Source of the DNA: Oxalobacter vibrioformis
GTDB lineage: Bacteria > Pseudomonadota > Gammaproteobacteria > Burkholderiales > Burkholderiaceae_D
NCBI RefSeq assembly: GCF_027118995.1
Contig: NZ_CP098242.1
Location: 372,001 to 436,000, forward strand
DNA length: 64,000 nt
Direction: 5' to 3'
Part shown: positions 49,107 through 58,998 of the stretch, piece by piece
Layout: the number at the start of each line of letters is the position of its first letter
Position numbering within the stretch: position 1 is the first letter of the stretch
The notes under the pieces: generated by a model
Seen by the model: only the letters and a program-made list of their open reading frames with translations
Told to the model about the DNA's origin: nothing
The model's database searches: none
Position numbers and translations under genes: made by a program

Positions 49107-51011
49107 ATGACCTTCTCTGAAAAACAGACTATGGGCTTTCAGGCAGAAGTCAAACAACTTCTGCAATTGATGATTCATTCCCTGTACTCCAACAAGGAAA
49201 TCTTCCTGCGTGAAATGATCTCGAATGCGTCAGACGCAGCAGACCGGCTGCGCTACGAGGCGCTGGACCAGCCGGAAATCTATGAAAACGATCCGGACCT
49301 GAAAATCATCATTTCCTACGACAAGGACAAGCGCACCATCACCATTTCCGACAATGGCATCGGCATGACCAAAGAAGAGGCCATTGCCCACCTTGGCACC
49401 ATTGCCAAATCCGGCACCAAGGAATTCATTACCCGTCTCACTGGTGATGAGCAGAAAGACGCTGCGCTCATCGGCCAGTTTGGTGTCGGCTTTTACTCCG
49501 GCTTTATCGTCGCCGACAAAATCACGGTCGAGACCCGCAAGGCAGGTACGCCCGCAACAGAAGCCGTCCGCTGGGAATCCACCGGCGAAGGCGACTTCAG
49601 CGTGGAAACCATCGAAAAGACCCGTCGGGGCACCGACATCACCCTGCACCTGCGTGAAGGCGAGGATGAGTTGCTGACCAACTGGCGGCTCAAAGGCATC
49701 ATCCGCAAGTACTCCGACCATATTCCCATCCCTATCCAGATGGAGCAGGATATCTGGGATGATGAAACCAAATCCATGAAGCCAGGCACCGAGCTGGCAA
49801 CGGTCAACCAGGCGAGCGCACTATGGTCCCGCAGCAAATCCGATGTAACGGATGAACAGTACAAGGAATTTTACAAACACGTCTCCCACGACTTCAATGA
49901 CCCGCTGACCTGGACGCACAACCGGGTAGAAGGACGCACCGAATACACACAGCTTCTCTACATTCCAAAACACGCACCGTTTGACTTGTGGGACCGCAAC
50001 AAGCGTGGCGGCATCAAGCTTTACGTCAAGCGCGTTTTCATCATGGACGATGCCGAGCAGCTCATGCCCGTCTACCTGCGTTTCGTGAAAGGCGTTATCG
50101 ACTCCAACGATCTGCCCCTGAATGTCTCACGCGAAATCCTGCAGGAATCCCGTGATGTCAAAATGATCCGCGAAGGCTCAACCCGCCGGGTGCTCTCCAT
50201 GCTCGAAGAGCTGGCCAATGCGGATGAGCAGGAGAAAAAAGACCAGTACGCCGAATTCTGGGACCAGTTTGGCCAGGTGCTGAAAGAAGGCATCGGCGAA
50301 GACGCCGCCAACAAGGACCGTATTGCCAAACTCATGCGTTTTTCCTCCACACACAACGATACCGATATCCAGAATGTATCGTTTGACGACTACATTTCCC
50401 GCATGAAGGAAGGCCAGGACAAAATCTATTACGTCACGGCAGAAAACTATGCCGCCGCCAAAAACAGCCCGCACCTGGAAATCTTCCGCAAAAAAGGCGT
50501 TGAAGTCCTTCTCATGACAGACCGTGTGGATGAATGGATGCTCTCTTTCCTCGACAAATTCGAAGACAGGGAACTGGTTTCCGTTGCCAAGGGCGGGCTT
50601 GATCTGGGAACACTTGAGGATGAGGAAGAAAAGAAACACTTTGAGGAAACACAGACCGACTACAAAGATGTGGTCGGGAAGATGAAAAAAGTGCTGGAAA
50701 ACGAAGCCAAGGATGTTCGTGTCACCCACCGTCTGACCGATTCACCATCATGCCTTGTCGTTGATGAGCAGGATCTTTCCAACAACCTGCAGCGGATGCT
50801 CAAGGCCGCCGGACAGGGTGCGCCGGACACCAAGCCAATCCTGGAAATCAATCCTGACCACCCGCTGGTGCAGAGCCTCAAAAAAGAAGAGGCTCGCTTT
50901 GACGACTGGGCACATATTCTCTTTGATCAGGCCATGCTGGCGGAAGGCGGTATCCCGGCTGATCCGGCCGCCTATGTCAAACGGATAAACGACCTGCTGT
51001 TATCGAAATAA
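49107..51011 (+). CDS. htpG: Chaperone HtpG (Hsp90)
   Basis: A 634-residue ATP-dependent chaperone. The N-terminal GHKL ATPase shows [38 protein letters not shown], and [15 protein letters not shown]. The middle domain shows [19 protein letters not shown], and the C-terminal dimer domain is complete. AGAGG precedes the ATG. Transcription probably comes from the sigma-32 promoter upstream, across a long hairpin-forming repeat. A strong terminator follows. Confidence 0.97.
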   Translation: MTFSEKQTMGFQAEVKQLLQLMIHSLYSNKEIFLREMISNASDAADRLRYEALDQPEIYENDPDLKIIISYDKDKRTITISDNGIGMTKEEAIAHLGTIAKSGTKEFITRLTGDEQKDAALIGQFGVGFYSGFIVADKITVETRKAGTPATEAVRWESTGEGDFSVETIEKTRRGTDITLHLREGEDELLTNWRLKGIIRKYSDHIPIPIQMEQDIWDDETKSMKPGTELATVNQASALWSRSKSDVTDEQYKEFYKHVSHDFNDPLTWTHNRVEGRTEYTQLLYIPKHAPFDLWDRNKRGGIKLYVKRVFIMDDAEQLMPVYLRFVKGVIDSNDLPLNVSREILQESRDVKMIREGSTRRVLSMLEELANADEQEKKDQYAEFWDQFGQVLKEGIGEDAANKDRIAKLMRFSSTHNDTDIQNVSFDDYISRMKEGQDKIYYVTAENYAAAKNSPHLEIFRKKGVEVLLMTDRVDEWMLSFLDKFEDRELVSVAKGGLDLGTLEDEEEKKHFEETQTDYKDVVGKMKKVLENEAKDVRVTHRLTDSPSCLVVDEQDLSNNLQRMLKAAGQGAPDTKPILEINPDHPLVQSLKKEEARFDDWAHILFDQAMLAEGGIPADPAAYVKRINDLLLSK

Positions 51012-51028
51012 AACCCGCAGTCATACGC

Positions 51029-51066
51029 AAAACGCGGTGCAGACAGGAAAGTCTGCACCGCGTTTT
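51029..51066 (+). terminator. Rho-independent terminator after htpG
   Basis: A 16-bp stem (AAAACGCGGTGCAGAC and its complement), six-base loop and TTTTCTT. Very stable. Confidence 0.92.
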
Positions 51067-51087
51067 CTTATGTCATTCATCACCGTG

Positions 51088-51118
51088 TAAAAAAACGGAT
51101 CACCCAAAAGTGATCCGT
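51088..51118 (-). terminator. Rho-independent terminator after amt
   Basis: On the minus strand ACGGATCAC pairs with GTGATCCGT, followed by a run of seven or eight T. Ends the leftward glnK-amt transcript. Confidence 0.9.
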
Positions 51119-51147
51119 GAAGGTGAAGCACCCTAAAGGAGAAAAAA

Positions 51148-52551
51148 TCAGTAACGGTATGCGGTCTCTCCATGAGAAGAAATATCCAGGCCCGCGCGCT
51201 CCGCATCTTCGGGAACCCTCAGCCCCATCACCTTATCAATCAGCTTGTAGGCAATGACCGAAACCACACCTGACCAGACCACGGTGACCAGCACACTTTT
51301 CACCTGTATCCAGACCTGGTGCATCATCGAAAAGTCGCCCCCGATACCGGTTCCGCCCAGATCAGGCGAAACCACAACCCCGGTCAGGATCGCACCGACA
51401 ATACCGCCAACACCGTGCACACCGAAAGCATCAAACGCATCGTCAACCTTAAGCAGGCGTTTTAAGCCACTTACCCCCCACAGGCAGACAAAACCGGAGA
51501 TCACGCCAAGCACAATCGATCCCATCGGCCCGGCAAAACCGGCTGCAGGCGTAACAGCAACCAGACCGGCCACTGCACCGGACGCTGCGCCCAGCATGGA
51601 GGCCTTCTTTTTCATGATGGCCTCGCCAGCAATCCAGGCCAATGTCGCCGCTGCTGTTGCGACTATTGTGTTGATAAAGGCCAGTCCGGCAATCCCGTCA
51701 GCAGCCCCGGCCGAACCCGCGTTGAATCCGAACCAGCCGACCCACAGAAGCGAAGCACCCACCATCGTCAGTGTCAGAGAATGCGGCGTAAATGACTCGC
51801 GGCCAAAGCCAATGCGCCTGCCCACCATATAAGCACCGATAAGCCCGGCAATCCCTGCATTGATATGCACCACCGTGCCGCCAGCAAAGTCCAGCGCGCC
51901 ATCGGCATTGAGAAAGCCGCCCCCCCATACGATATGTGCCATCGGTACATAACTGAAGGTAAACCACAGGAAAATGAAAACCAGCACGGCGCAAAACTTC
52001 ATCCTCTCGGCAAAAGCGCCCACTATCAGTGCACAGGTAATCCCCGCAAAGGTGCATTGAAAAGCCACAAATACATATTCCGGTATGGTCGAAAGCGTTT
52101 GAGACAGCGTATCAGGCGTGATTCCCATGAGGAAAGCCTTGCCAAAATCACCGATGATGGCGCCCTTCCCTGAAAAAGCCAGGGTGTAGCCATACAGACA
52201 CCACAACACCGATGTCAGCGAAAAAATCACAAACACCTGCATCAGGACTGACAGCATATTCTTGCTGCGCGCCAGCCCGCCATAAAAGAGAGCAAGACCC
52301 GGAATAATCATCAGGATAACCAGCATCGTCGATGTCAGCATCCAGGCCGTATCACCGGCGGAAAGCACAGCAGGTGCGGCCTGAGCTACTTCAGCCGCAC
52401 CTGCTGTTACAACGGCAACGGAATTTGCTACAGCACTTTCCTGTGCCATGGCCAGTCTCGAAAAAACCAGGCACTGAAACGCCACCAGCATGCAGGGCAA
52501 ACCCAAAAGCCTTGTGCCTGCGCTTTTTAAACAGGAAATAGCATATTTCAT
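51148..52551 (-). CDS. amt: Ammonium transporter (Amt/MEP/Rh family)
   Basis: About 467 residues: a cleavable signal-like N-terminus, an Ala/Val-rich linker, then eleven membrane helices beginning DTAWMLTSTMLVILMIIPGLALFYGG. FAGGTVVHINAGIAGLIGA contains the Asp and pore His, and FDAFGVHGVGGIVGAIL the second pore His. It conducts ammonium and is gated by binding of GlnK. Start at 52551 (MKYAIS) is preferred because GAAAGG lies nine bases upstream. It follows glnK by 16 bases, the universal glnK-amtB pairing. Confidence 0.95.
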   Translation of the reverse strand: MKYAISCLKSAGTRLLGLPCMLVAFQCLVFSRLAMAQESAVANSVAVVTAGAAEVAQAAPAVLSAGDTAWMLTSTMLVILMIIPGLALFYGGLARSKNMLSVLMQVFVIFSLTSVLWCLYGYTLAFSGKGAIIGDFGKAFLMGITPDTLSQTLSTIPEYVFVAFQCTFAGITCALIVGAFAERMKFCAVLVFIFLWFTFSYVPMAHIVWGGGFLNADGALDFAGGTVVHINAGIAGLIGAYMVGRRIGFGRESFTPHSLTLTMVGASLLWVGWFGFNAGSAGAADGIAGLAFINTIVATAAATLAWIAGEAIMKKKASMLGAASGAVAGLVAVTPAAGFAGPMGSIVLGVISGFVCLWGVSGLKRLLKVDDAFDAFGVHGVGGIVGAILTGVVVSPDLGGTGIGGDFSMMHQVWIQVKSVLVTVVWSGVVSVIAYKLIDKVMGLRVPEDAERAGLDISSHGETAYRY

Positions 52552-52567
52552 ATCATCCATCCTTTCC

Positions 52568-52936
<369 letters not shown>

Positions 52937-52948
52937 CTACCCATACAC

Positions 52949-52966
52949 AAGCAAGAATCATGCCAA
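52949..52966 (-). promoter_or_regulatory. Sigma-54 promoter of glnK-amt
   Basis: TTGGCATGATTCTTGCTT on the minus strand: GG and GC exactly ten bases apart, matching TGGCAC-N5-TTGCW at nearly all positions. Transcription would begin near 52939. An NtrC site is expected further upstream, though I could not identify a convincing one. Confidence 0.85.
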
Positions 52967-53231
52967 CCTGAAATTGACGGAAGACCTGACCGAAAAAAGG
53001 CGGAAACGACAAATGCCTGCTTCCCCTTGTGAATGAATGATTGGGTGATCCGCATTCCCTGCAGAATCCACTAACAAATCGCCGTGAAAGCCGCTACAGA
53101 TGAAGCTTGCGACATTATTGTCAATCCGGTATTAACGCAAAAAGTCGAAAAAACCAGTAAATCCAAAAGCTTAGGCTGGATTTCCTCTGCGAAAGATAAC
53201 TTCGACAACCTGAAAGACAAAGGAGGGCACC
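52967..53231. other. Intergenic region before fliC
   Basis: With the adjacent sigma-54 promoter this makes a 325-bp gap between divergent glnK and fliC. A flagellin promoter should be here, but I did not find a convincing sigma-28 box (TAAA / GCCGATAA). AGGAGG lies just before fliC. Confidence 0.5.
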
Positions 53232-54833
53232 ATGCCTCAAATCATCAACACCAATATCAGTTCGCTGAATTCCCAGCGTCACCTGAACAATACACAGTCG
53301 TCCCTGTCCACAGCCCTTGAGCGCCTGTCTTCCGGCAAGCGCATCAACAGCGCGAAAGACGACGCGGCAGGCCTCGGTATTTCTTCTCGCATGACCACCC
53401 AGGTCAACGGCATGAACCAGGCGATCCGCAATGCCCGTGACGGTATCTCCCTTGGCCAGACGGCAGAGGGCGCGCTGTCCACGTCAGCTGACATGCTCCA
53501 GCGTATCCGGACTCTGGCCGTGCAGTCATCCAACGCCACGAACGCTTCGCTGGATCGGCAGGCAATCCAGGATGAGGTTAACCAACTGGTATCCGAGCTC
53601 AACCGGATTGCCACCACGACGACCTTCAACGGGCAGAGCCTGCTGAATGGCACGATGGGCACCCAGAATTACCAGGTTGGCTTCAATGCGGGAGATATCA
53701 TTTCTGCCGGCGGCATGAACTTTTTGACGAATGTCTACGGCAACAACCGGGTCACCACCGATAACGTAGCAGCGGCAGCAGTTGACGCGGGAGGTACTCC
53801 CCCGGGCAGTTATCCCAAGGTGTCAACGATTGCTGAAGATAAAGATATCACCATTAACGGCAGTATCGGCTCGGCCATATACAAGACCGTATTGGGGGAT
53901 ACTGCAAAAACCATTGCTGCCTCGGTCAATGCGCTTTCCTCGAAGACTGGCGTGACTGCCAGCGCCAAAACGGAAGCGTTTATGAATACTTTCACAGCAG
54001 ATGAATCGTACTCGATCACCTTGTTTGGTGACAACAAGAAAACTTCTGTCAATGTCTCGTTCACCATCGGATCGAATGAAAAACAGGCGGATTCGTATGC
54101 CGCAGCTGTCAATGCGATCAACGCACAAAGTTCCAAGACCGGTATTACAGCGGAATACCATGAGGTTCTTGATCCTGCGACGAATGTCGTATCAGACCAG
54201 GGCATCAAGCTGACCCATGCCTCCGGTGAAAACATCATGGTGGGTCTCACCAAAGACATCACAGCGCCGGCCACAGCTCCCAAGCTTAATACCTTCAAGG
54301 GGAACGGAACAATAGAGGAGGGTGCAGATTTAGATGAACTCACCAATCTTTCAAGTGATACGGATAAGCCTTGGGAAGGAGCCATTGTCGCGGCTGGTGT
54401 GCTGACCTTCGACTCTGACAAAAGCTTTTCTGTCACTGGCCTGGATGATGTCGGCTTTTCTGATAAATACACCATAGCAGGCGGGACAACGGAAATTGAT
54501 GTTGGAAATTCCCGATTGAATTCCGTATCAAGCCTGGATGTAACCGATTTCAATAAGGCCCAGTTGGCCATTGCGATTGCCGATGCGGCCATCAATATTG
54601 TCAACAATGAAATGGCCCGCTACGGTGCGCTCCAGGCCCGCTTTGAAGCCACGATCAAGAATCTGGAAGTCAACAGCGAAAATACCAGCAACGCCCGGAG
54701 TCGCATCCTGGATGCCGACTATGCAGCCGAGACCGCGGAACTCTCTCGTGCGTCGATCCTGCAGCAGGCCGGTACCGCCATGCTGGCGCAGGCCAACCAG
54801 ATGCCACAGACCGTCCTGTCACTGATCGGCTAA
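53232..54833 (+). CDS. fliC: Flagellin
   Basis: A 533-residue filament subunit. The N-terminal D0/D1 region starts MPQIINTNISSLNSQRHLN and includes LSSGKRINSAKDDAAGLGIS and AEGALSTSADMLQRIRTLAVQS. The C-terminal region has NSENTSNARSRILDADYAAE and ends MLAQANQMPQTVLSLIG. Residues ~170-430 are a divergent D2/D3 surface region with no Cys. AGGAGG precedes the start. Other flagellar genes except flaG are absent here, so the rest of the system must be elsewhere. The presence suggests a motile organism. Confidence 0.97.
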   Translation: MPQIINTNISSLNSQRHLNNTQSSLSTALERLSSGKRINSAKDDAAGLGISSRMTTQVNGMNQAIRNARDGISLGQTAEGALSTSADMLQRIRTLAVQSSNATNASLDRQAIQDEVNQLVSELNRIATTTTFNGQSLLNGTMGTQNYQVGFNAGDIISAGGMNFLTNVYGNNRVTTDNVAAAAVDAGGTPPGSYPKVSTIAEDKDITINGSIGSAIYKTVLGDTAKTIAASVNALSSKTGVTASAKTEAFMNTFTADESYSITLFGDNKKTSVNVSFTIGSNEKQADSYAAAVNAINAQSSKTGITAEYHEVLDPATNVVSDQGIKLTHASGENIMVGLTKDITAPATAPKLNTFKGNGTIEEGADLDELTNLSSDTDKPWEGAIVAAGVLTFDSDKSFSVTGLDDVGFSDKYTIAGGTTEIDVGNSRLNSVSSLDVTDFNKAQLAIAIADAAINIVNNEMARYGALQARFEATIKNLEVNSENTSNARSRILDADYAAETAELSRASILQQAGTAMLAQANQMPQTVLSLIG

Positions 54834-54840
54834 GCGTTGT

Positions 54841-54868
54841 GGGAAAGCCGGTAAACGCCGGCTTTCCC
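54841..54868 (+). promoter_or_regulatory. Hairpin after fliC (attenuator or mRNA-stabilising)
   Basis: GGGAAAGCCGG / CCGGCTTTCCC, six-base loop, seven bases after the fliC stop and without a T-run. It likely protects the abundant flagellin mRNA or partly terminates before the next small gene. Confidence 0.65.
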
Positions 54869-54891
54869 CATCGGACAAGGAGGCACACATC

Positions 54892-55086
54892 ATGGCACCC
54901 GACACCCAACAGGAAACACCCCCAATGGAGGAAAAGATGACGGCAACAACCAACAACAAGACCACCGGCAAGACCGGCTGGAAAGGCAAAAGGGGGCTGC
55001 TCCTGCAGGAAACCGGCACCCCGCTTCTCTCGGAAACGGGCAAGGAAAAGGAAATCATAGAAAGGCTCCTTGACGAGGAAAAGTAA
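54892..55086 (+). CDS. Small 64-aa hydrophilic protein of unknown function
   Basis: Between fliC and flaG, with a strong AGGAGG nine bases before the ATG, which supports real translation. The sequence is Thr/Lys/Glu-rich, without Cys, membrane or signal features: TATTNNKTTGKTGWKGKRG, then a short amphipathic end (EKEIIERLLDEEK). I recognise no family. The position suggests a flagellin-associated accessory, perhaps a chaperone-like or regulatory peptide, but that is only context. Confidence 0.65.
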   Translation: MAPDTQQETPPMEEKMTATTNNKTTGKTGWKGKRGLLLQETGTPLLSETGKEKEIIERLLDEEK

Positions 55087-55105
55087 ACGCCATACAGCAG
55101 TAACC

Positions 55106-55144
55106 GGCATACCCCGACAGGCGAAAAACCTGTTGGGGTATGCC
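55106..55144 (+). promoter_or_regulatory. Long hairpin between the 64-aa gene and flaG
   Basis: Sixteen-base stem GGCATACCCCGACAGG with CCTGTTGGGGTATGCC (one G-T pair) and a seven-base loop. No T-run follows, so processing or differential-expression hairpin is more likely than termination. It ends 22 bases before the flaG start. Confidence 0.65.
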
Positions 55145-55166
55145 ATCAGCTACAGGAGAAACGGAT

Positions 55167-55556
55167 ATGGATATCAGGACAATTGGCAACACCCAGACAA
55201 GGGCGGCACCGCCAGAGGCCCATATAAGCCAGCCAGTGCAGGATGCTTCGTTTGATGCTGTACCAGTGCAAACCGTTCGTGCGGTTTCCGGTGTTGATGA
55301 ATCACAACGCCAACTGGCAGAAGCATCAGTGACAGTGGAAGAGGCAAAAGAGATTGTCAACAGCATTTCCGCATCACTGCAGAGTATTTCATCCGGTTTG
55401 CAGTTCCAGGTTGATGAAGATTCCGGCAAGGTAATCGTCAAAATGGTGGATAAGCAAAGCGGGGAGGTATTGAAACAAATCCCCTCTGAAGAGGCACTCA
55501 GGATCGCGCAGTCACTTAGCAATCTTACCGGTGTCCTGCTCAGTGAAAAAGCATGA
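55167..55556 (+). CDS. flaG: FlaG family protein
   Basis: A 129-residue flagellar accessory protein that influences filament length in other bacteria. The conserved C-terminal half is clear: LQFQVDEDSGKVIVKMVD, GEVLKQIPSEEALRIAQSL. The N-terminus is variable and Gln/Ala/Pro-rich, as usual. Start at 55167 has AGGAGA upstream; the earlier in-frame ATG at 55140 lies inside the preceding hairpin. Its terminator is the site used by IS copy 2. Confidence 0.9.
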   Translation: MDIRTIGNTQTRAAPPEAHISQPVQDASFDAVPVQTVRAVSGVDESQRQLAEASVTVEEAKEIVNSISASLQSISSGLQFQVDEDSGKVIVKMVDKQSGEVLKQIPSEEALRIAQSLSNLTGVLLSEKA

Positions 55557-55576
55557 CGGCATATCGTATGAAAAAA

Positions 55577-55595
55577 GCCCCGATTTTATCGGGGC
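55577..55595. repeat. Left target-site duplication of IS copy 2 (a terminator hairpin)
   Basis: GCCCCGATTTTATCGGGGC, identical to 57217-57235. It is a palindromic stem-loop preceded by six A; the right copy is followed by six T. The original site was the flaG Rho-independent terminator. Confidence 0.92.
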
Positions 55596-57216
55596 CAGAC
55601 TGCTGACAAACCCCATTTTTTTCGAAGTGGGGTTTTTTCATTGGCGCATTATCGGGAGATCAAAACAAAATTAAAATAGCTATCACATTTTCCATTAAGC
55701 CCCCTTGGCCGAAATATCCCAATGACAAGGCCGAATCTTCCCGGGAAATGGCGCAAAAAAGCAAGGCTTGCTGCCTCAAGCAGGCGTGCCATCTTCTTCA
55801 TGTTCTGACACGCTGCCGCTAAAAGCGCCTGCCCCTTCACTTTCGATAAACCACGGTAACGCGCATAACGGTGACCGTGCAACTCTTTCGCATCCGCAAA
55901 ACTGCGCTCTACCGTTTCCTGTCGCCGACGGTAAATCGCCTTGCCCTTTGCCGTCAGGCGATTGTCATGAACCTGTTCCTTGAAGCCCTGCCAAATATGC
56001 CGGGTGATCAGTTTTATCTGGTTGCGGCTCTGGGTACACTGCATAAGAAAGGCGCAGTCCGTACATTGCCCTTGTTGAGAGGCATATTCCCGGTACCCTG
56101 AACGGTTGGTCGTACGGTAAGGTAAAAGCTTTCCATTGGGACAGAGATAACAGTCTCCTTGAGGGTCATAGCTGTACTGCCGCTTGTAAAAGTAGCCCGC
56201 CTTGTGATTCGGACGACGGTAACCGATAACGCCGTATATGCCTCGCTCTATGAGTCCCTTGGCTATGTGTGGTGTGTCATAACCTGCATCCAAGCCTACG
56301 GCCTGTATCTCAAATCCAAAACGTGACTGCATCCTGTCAAGACGCTTCAGGTAAGGAACACTGTCATGGACATTTCCCGGCGTCACATGGGTGTCTGTGA
56401 TCAGGGCGTACTTGCCGTCAACGGTGCGGTGGTCCAGGTAGTAAAAACCTTTGGGCTTGCCATCACGAACAAGGTAGCCGGCATCAGGGTCTGCCGGGCT
56501 GACTTTGATTTCTTTTTGTGAGGGCGGTTCGTCGTCTCTGTCTGAAAGGGGATTTTTGCCATGGGAATAACGGTCGGCTTCTATGGCGCTGTTGAGTTCT
56601 GCAAGGTAGGCAACGGGCTTTTGCTCAACAAGGTGACGTTCGTGACGGTTCTTGTTGGCCGAGGCTTTGAGGTGTGTGCTGTCACTGTAAAAAACGCGAC
56701 CGCCTATTAATCCATGACGGATGCACTGCTCAACAATCTCGTCAAAAATGACTTGTTCTATGTCTGTGCCAGCAAAGCGACGACGGCGGTTCTGGGAAAG
56801 GGTGCTGGCGTCTGGAACACGGTCTGTCAGGCGTAAGCCTAAAAACCAGCGGTAGGCTACGTTAACCTGAATCTCACGCTCTATCTGGCGCTCTGATCTT
56901 ATCCCGAATAGGTACCCAATGAAGAGCATCTTGAATAAAACTACGGGATCAAGGGCGGGCCTGCCATTGTCCGCACTGTAAAGATGGGCGGTGTGCTCTC
57001 TGATAAAGTCAAAATGGATGTGGCGGTCTATCAGTCTTAATAGATGGTCTTTGGGAACCAGTTCTTCAAGGGTGACCATCTCCAATTCGTGTTGCTGCGG
57101 TGTCGGTGTCTTTAGCATCAGAGCCTGCCTTTTATGCGGATATCTATAAGCAATTCCATTAAAGCAAAATCCCCGGCTTAACGCCAGGGACTTTGCAATA
57201 CTTTGTCAGCAGTCTG
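55596..57216 (-). mobile_element. IS1182-like insertion sequence, copy 2
   Basis: 1621 bp, same perfect 15-bp ends and gene as copy 1 but in opposite orientation 54 kb away. Flanked by a 19-bp duplication of a terminator hairpin. Its flanking duplications match each other, as do those of copy 1, so no inversion between the two copies has been fixed since insertion. Confidence 0.95.
55649..57118 (-). CDS. IS1182-family DDE transposase, copy 2
   Basis: 489 residues, identical to the first copy except for one residue near the C-terminus (Ser where copy 1 has Cys in GKC-D-C/S-YFNF). All catalytic motifs are intact (FYSDSTHLKAS, GLDAGYDTPH, QETVERSFADAKELHG). Probably functional. See copy 1 for domain description. 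Confidence 0.95.
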   Translation of the reverse strand: MLKTPTPQQHELEMVTLEELVPKDHLLRLIDRHIHFDFIREHTAHLYSADNGRPALDPVVLFKMLFIGYLFGIRSERQIEREIQVNVAYRWFLGLRLTDRVPDASTLSQNRRRRFAGTDIEQVIFDEIVEQCIRHGLIGGRVFYSDSTHLKASANKNRHERHLVEQKPVAYLAELNSAIEADRYSHGKNPLSDRDDEPPSQKEIKVSPADPDAGYLVRDGKPKGFYYLDHRTVDGKYALITDTHVTPGNVHDSVPYLKRLDRMQSRFGFEIQAVGLDAGYDTPHIAKGLIERGIYGVIGYRRPNHKAGYFYKRQYSYDPQGDCYLCPNGKLLPYRTTNRSGYREYASQQGQCTDCAFLMQCTQSRNQIKLITRHIWQGFKEQVHDNRLTAKGKAIYRRRQETVERSFADAKELHGHRYARYRGLSKVKGQALLAAACQNMKKMARLLEAASLAFLRHFPGRFGLVIGIFRPRGLNGKCDSYFNFVLISR

Positions 57217-57235
57217 GCCCCGATTTTATCGGGGC
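57217..57235. repeat. Right target-site duplication of IS copy 2
   Basis: Identical to 55577-55595 and followed by TTTTTT, so a full terminator survives on this side. Confidence 0.92.
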
Positions 57236-57852
57236 TTTTTTCATGATGGGATCCGGCTTTTGTCTGATGCAAATCCTGTCCATCCTGTTCAGGGATAGCC
57301 TCTTCTGAAGAAACTGCAGATTAATTGATCGCGAGACAGGCTTCAGTGCTTTCAGCAAACGCGCTGGGACTGAAAAAGAAAGAAAGACAAATTTCCGTAG
57401 AAGCGGAAACTTTATATTTTACGAGTGGCAAACCTTTTCACGTTTAAGCATACGCGACTGATAAATAATGATAAACCGTTAAAAAGGTGGCAATGCTTGC
57501 AGACTGGATTGACAATCCACTTACCAACGTTATGTCTGTCAAATCAACCTCTGTTACATGCTTAACGGAAACACCCGGGAAAAATTTAGGGTTGACTTAC
57601 CACATTTTTTCAATACCCCATAACAAAATAAAAGGCAGAAACACCCCTTATATTTTTAATATGCGCGAAAAATTCTTAAAAATCAATCGGTTATTGATTC
57701 ACAAAAAGGGAGGTAATTATTTGCATAAAAGCAACAAAAATATTTGCTTTTTTTTGCGCGGGAACATCAAAAAGAAAGATGATGGGCTGGGAGGCAACCT
57801 CGATTTATTGCCTTGATGGCAATTTTTATGGCACTTTATCGAAAAAAAGGTA
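57236..57852. other. AT-rich stretch without a supported gene
   Basis: About 617 bases downstream of the integrase. A possible frame at 57487-57816 (plus) has poor composition, no ribosome site and no recognisable product. A small hairpin (TTTCCG-TAGAAG-CGGAAA, 57391-57408) is present. The lower GC content suggests foreign DNA. An integrase attachment site could lie here or at the other side, but no tRNA gene or long direct repeat was found. Confidence 0.5.
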
Positions 57853-58998
57853 TCAAGCGGGTTTTACAGCCATCTCATCCAGGGCCAGCGGATCAATCAT
57901 GACGACTTTGGAATCATCAATGCTTTCCATATATTGGTCCGGAAGAGGAAACTGGTCATTCATCCGTACTGAGAGCACGATTTTTCGCAGCAGGGTGTCC
58001 TGTGCCGCCCTGATGGCTGATTGGGAGGATGTTCCTTTTATTTCCATATCCTCAAAATCCAGAAGACGCACATGGTAAAGCCCGCTTTCCTTTTTCACAA
58101 TTGCCGGATAAGGAACCAGCATGTCAATCACATGCTGCGCATTTCTGTTTTTGCCGGTTTCCAGTTTTTTCGCGAGCTTCTGGGCAGAAAGGTGGGTATA
58201 TCTTTTGAGCATGGAAAGATTTTTGTGCCCGCTGATGGCAGCAATTTCCATCACATCAAGCGTACCCAGTTCAAAAAGCCGTGAGATGGCTTCATGCCGC
58301 AAATCATGAAAGTGCAGGTCAGCTATGCCCAGTTTTCCCAGCATGAAACGCCAGGTGGATTTGATGCCTTCCGCTGTGTAATGAAATACCCTGCCTACAT
58401 TTTTTTGCCCCAATCGCACAAGTGCATCGCGCGCCCGAAGAGAAAGCGGCACATCCCTTTTACTGCCGTTTTTCGTTTCCGGCAGATGCGCCACTCTTTT
58501 TTTCAGGTCAATATTTTCCCAATGGAGGCTGATTATCTCTCCCTGCCGCATAGCAGTTTCCAGCGCCAGCACGATGATGGAATACAGTGTTGAGTTGGTA
58601 TGCTGGTGCGCATAGCGCAATATCATCCGGTCTTCACGTGGTGTCAGGCGACGCTCACGGCCCGGTGGCAGTTTGGGTTTCCTGACATTCTGGACAGGAT
58701 TATGCTCACACAAACCCCACTCTATTCGTGCGATGTCAAAAAAATTGGACAGAAGCGACATTTCAAGACGTACACTGGAAGCCGAAATCAAATTTCCGGT
58801 TTTGAAATTGATATGGTTTAAGCGCTGGTCACGGTAGGTGGCAATATCCACGCTTGTTATTTTATGAACAAACTTTTCTCCAAGAAAAGAGCGTGATATC
58901 TGCTCAATGCGGTATCGCTCCTGTTTGTAGCCTTTTTTCAGGATCGATATTGTGGCGCCGTATTTTTCAAATGCATTTCGCAATAGTTGTCTCTTCAT
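57853..58998 (-). CDS. Tyrosine-type site-specific integrase with C-terminal HicB-like domain
   Basis: A 381-residue protein. Residues ~10-105 are a SAM-like core-binding domain. Residues 115-280 are the catalytic domain with Arg151 (ALETAMRQGEI), His231/Arg234 (HDLRHEA), His258 (SGHKNLS) and the nucleophile Tyr267 (RYTHL). Residues ~297-376 (YPAIVKKESGLYHVRLLDFE, SSQSAIRAAQDTLLRKI, LPDQYMESIDDSKVV) match the fold and motif order of HicB antitoxin-type domains. A complete catalytic set suggests activity. It probably mobilised the accessory genes to its right. Confidence 0.9.
   Translation of the reverse strand: MKRQLLRNAFEKYGATISILKKGYKQERYRIEQISRSFLGEKFVHKITSVDIATYRDQRLNHINFKTGNLISASSVRLEMSLLSNFFDIARIEWGLCEHNPVQNVRKPKLPPGRERRLTPREDRMILRYAHQHTNSTLYSIIVLALETAMRQGEIISLHWENIDLKKRVAHLPETKNGSKRDVPLSLRARDALVRLGQKNVGRVFHYTAEGIKSTWRFMLGKLGIADLHFHDLRHEAISRLFELGTLDVMEIAAISGHKNLSMLKRYTHLSAQKLAKKLETGKNRNAQHVIDMLVPYPAIVKKESGLYHVRLLDFEDMEIKGTSSQSAIRAAQDTLLRKIVLSVRMNDQFPLPDQYMESIDDSKVVMIDPLALDEMAVKPA

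Noticed and set aside
52967..53231. Sigma-28 promoter for fliC
   Set aside because: No TAAA / GCCGATAA-like pair at the right spacing.
57487..57816. A 109-codon frame in the AT-rich region left of the integrase
   Set aside because: Low-complexity Lys/Asn/Ile composition typical of random AT-rich DNA; no ribosome site or similarity.
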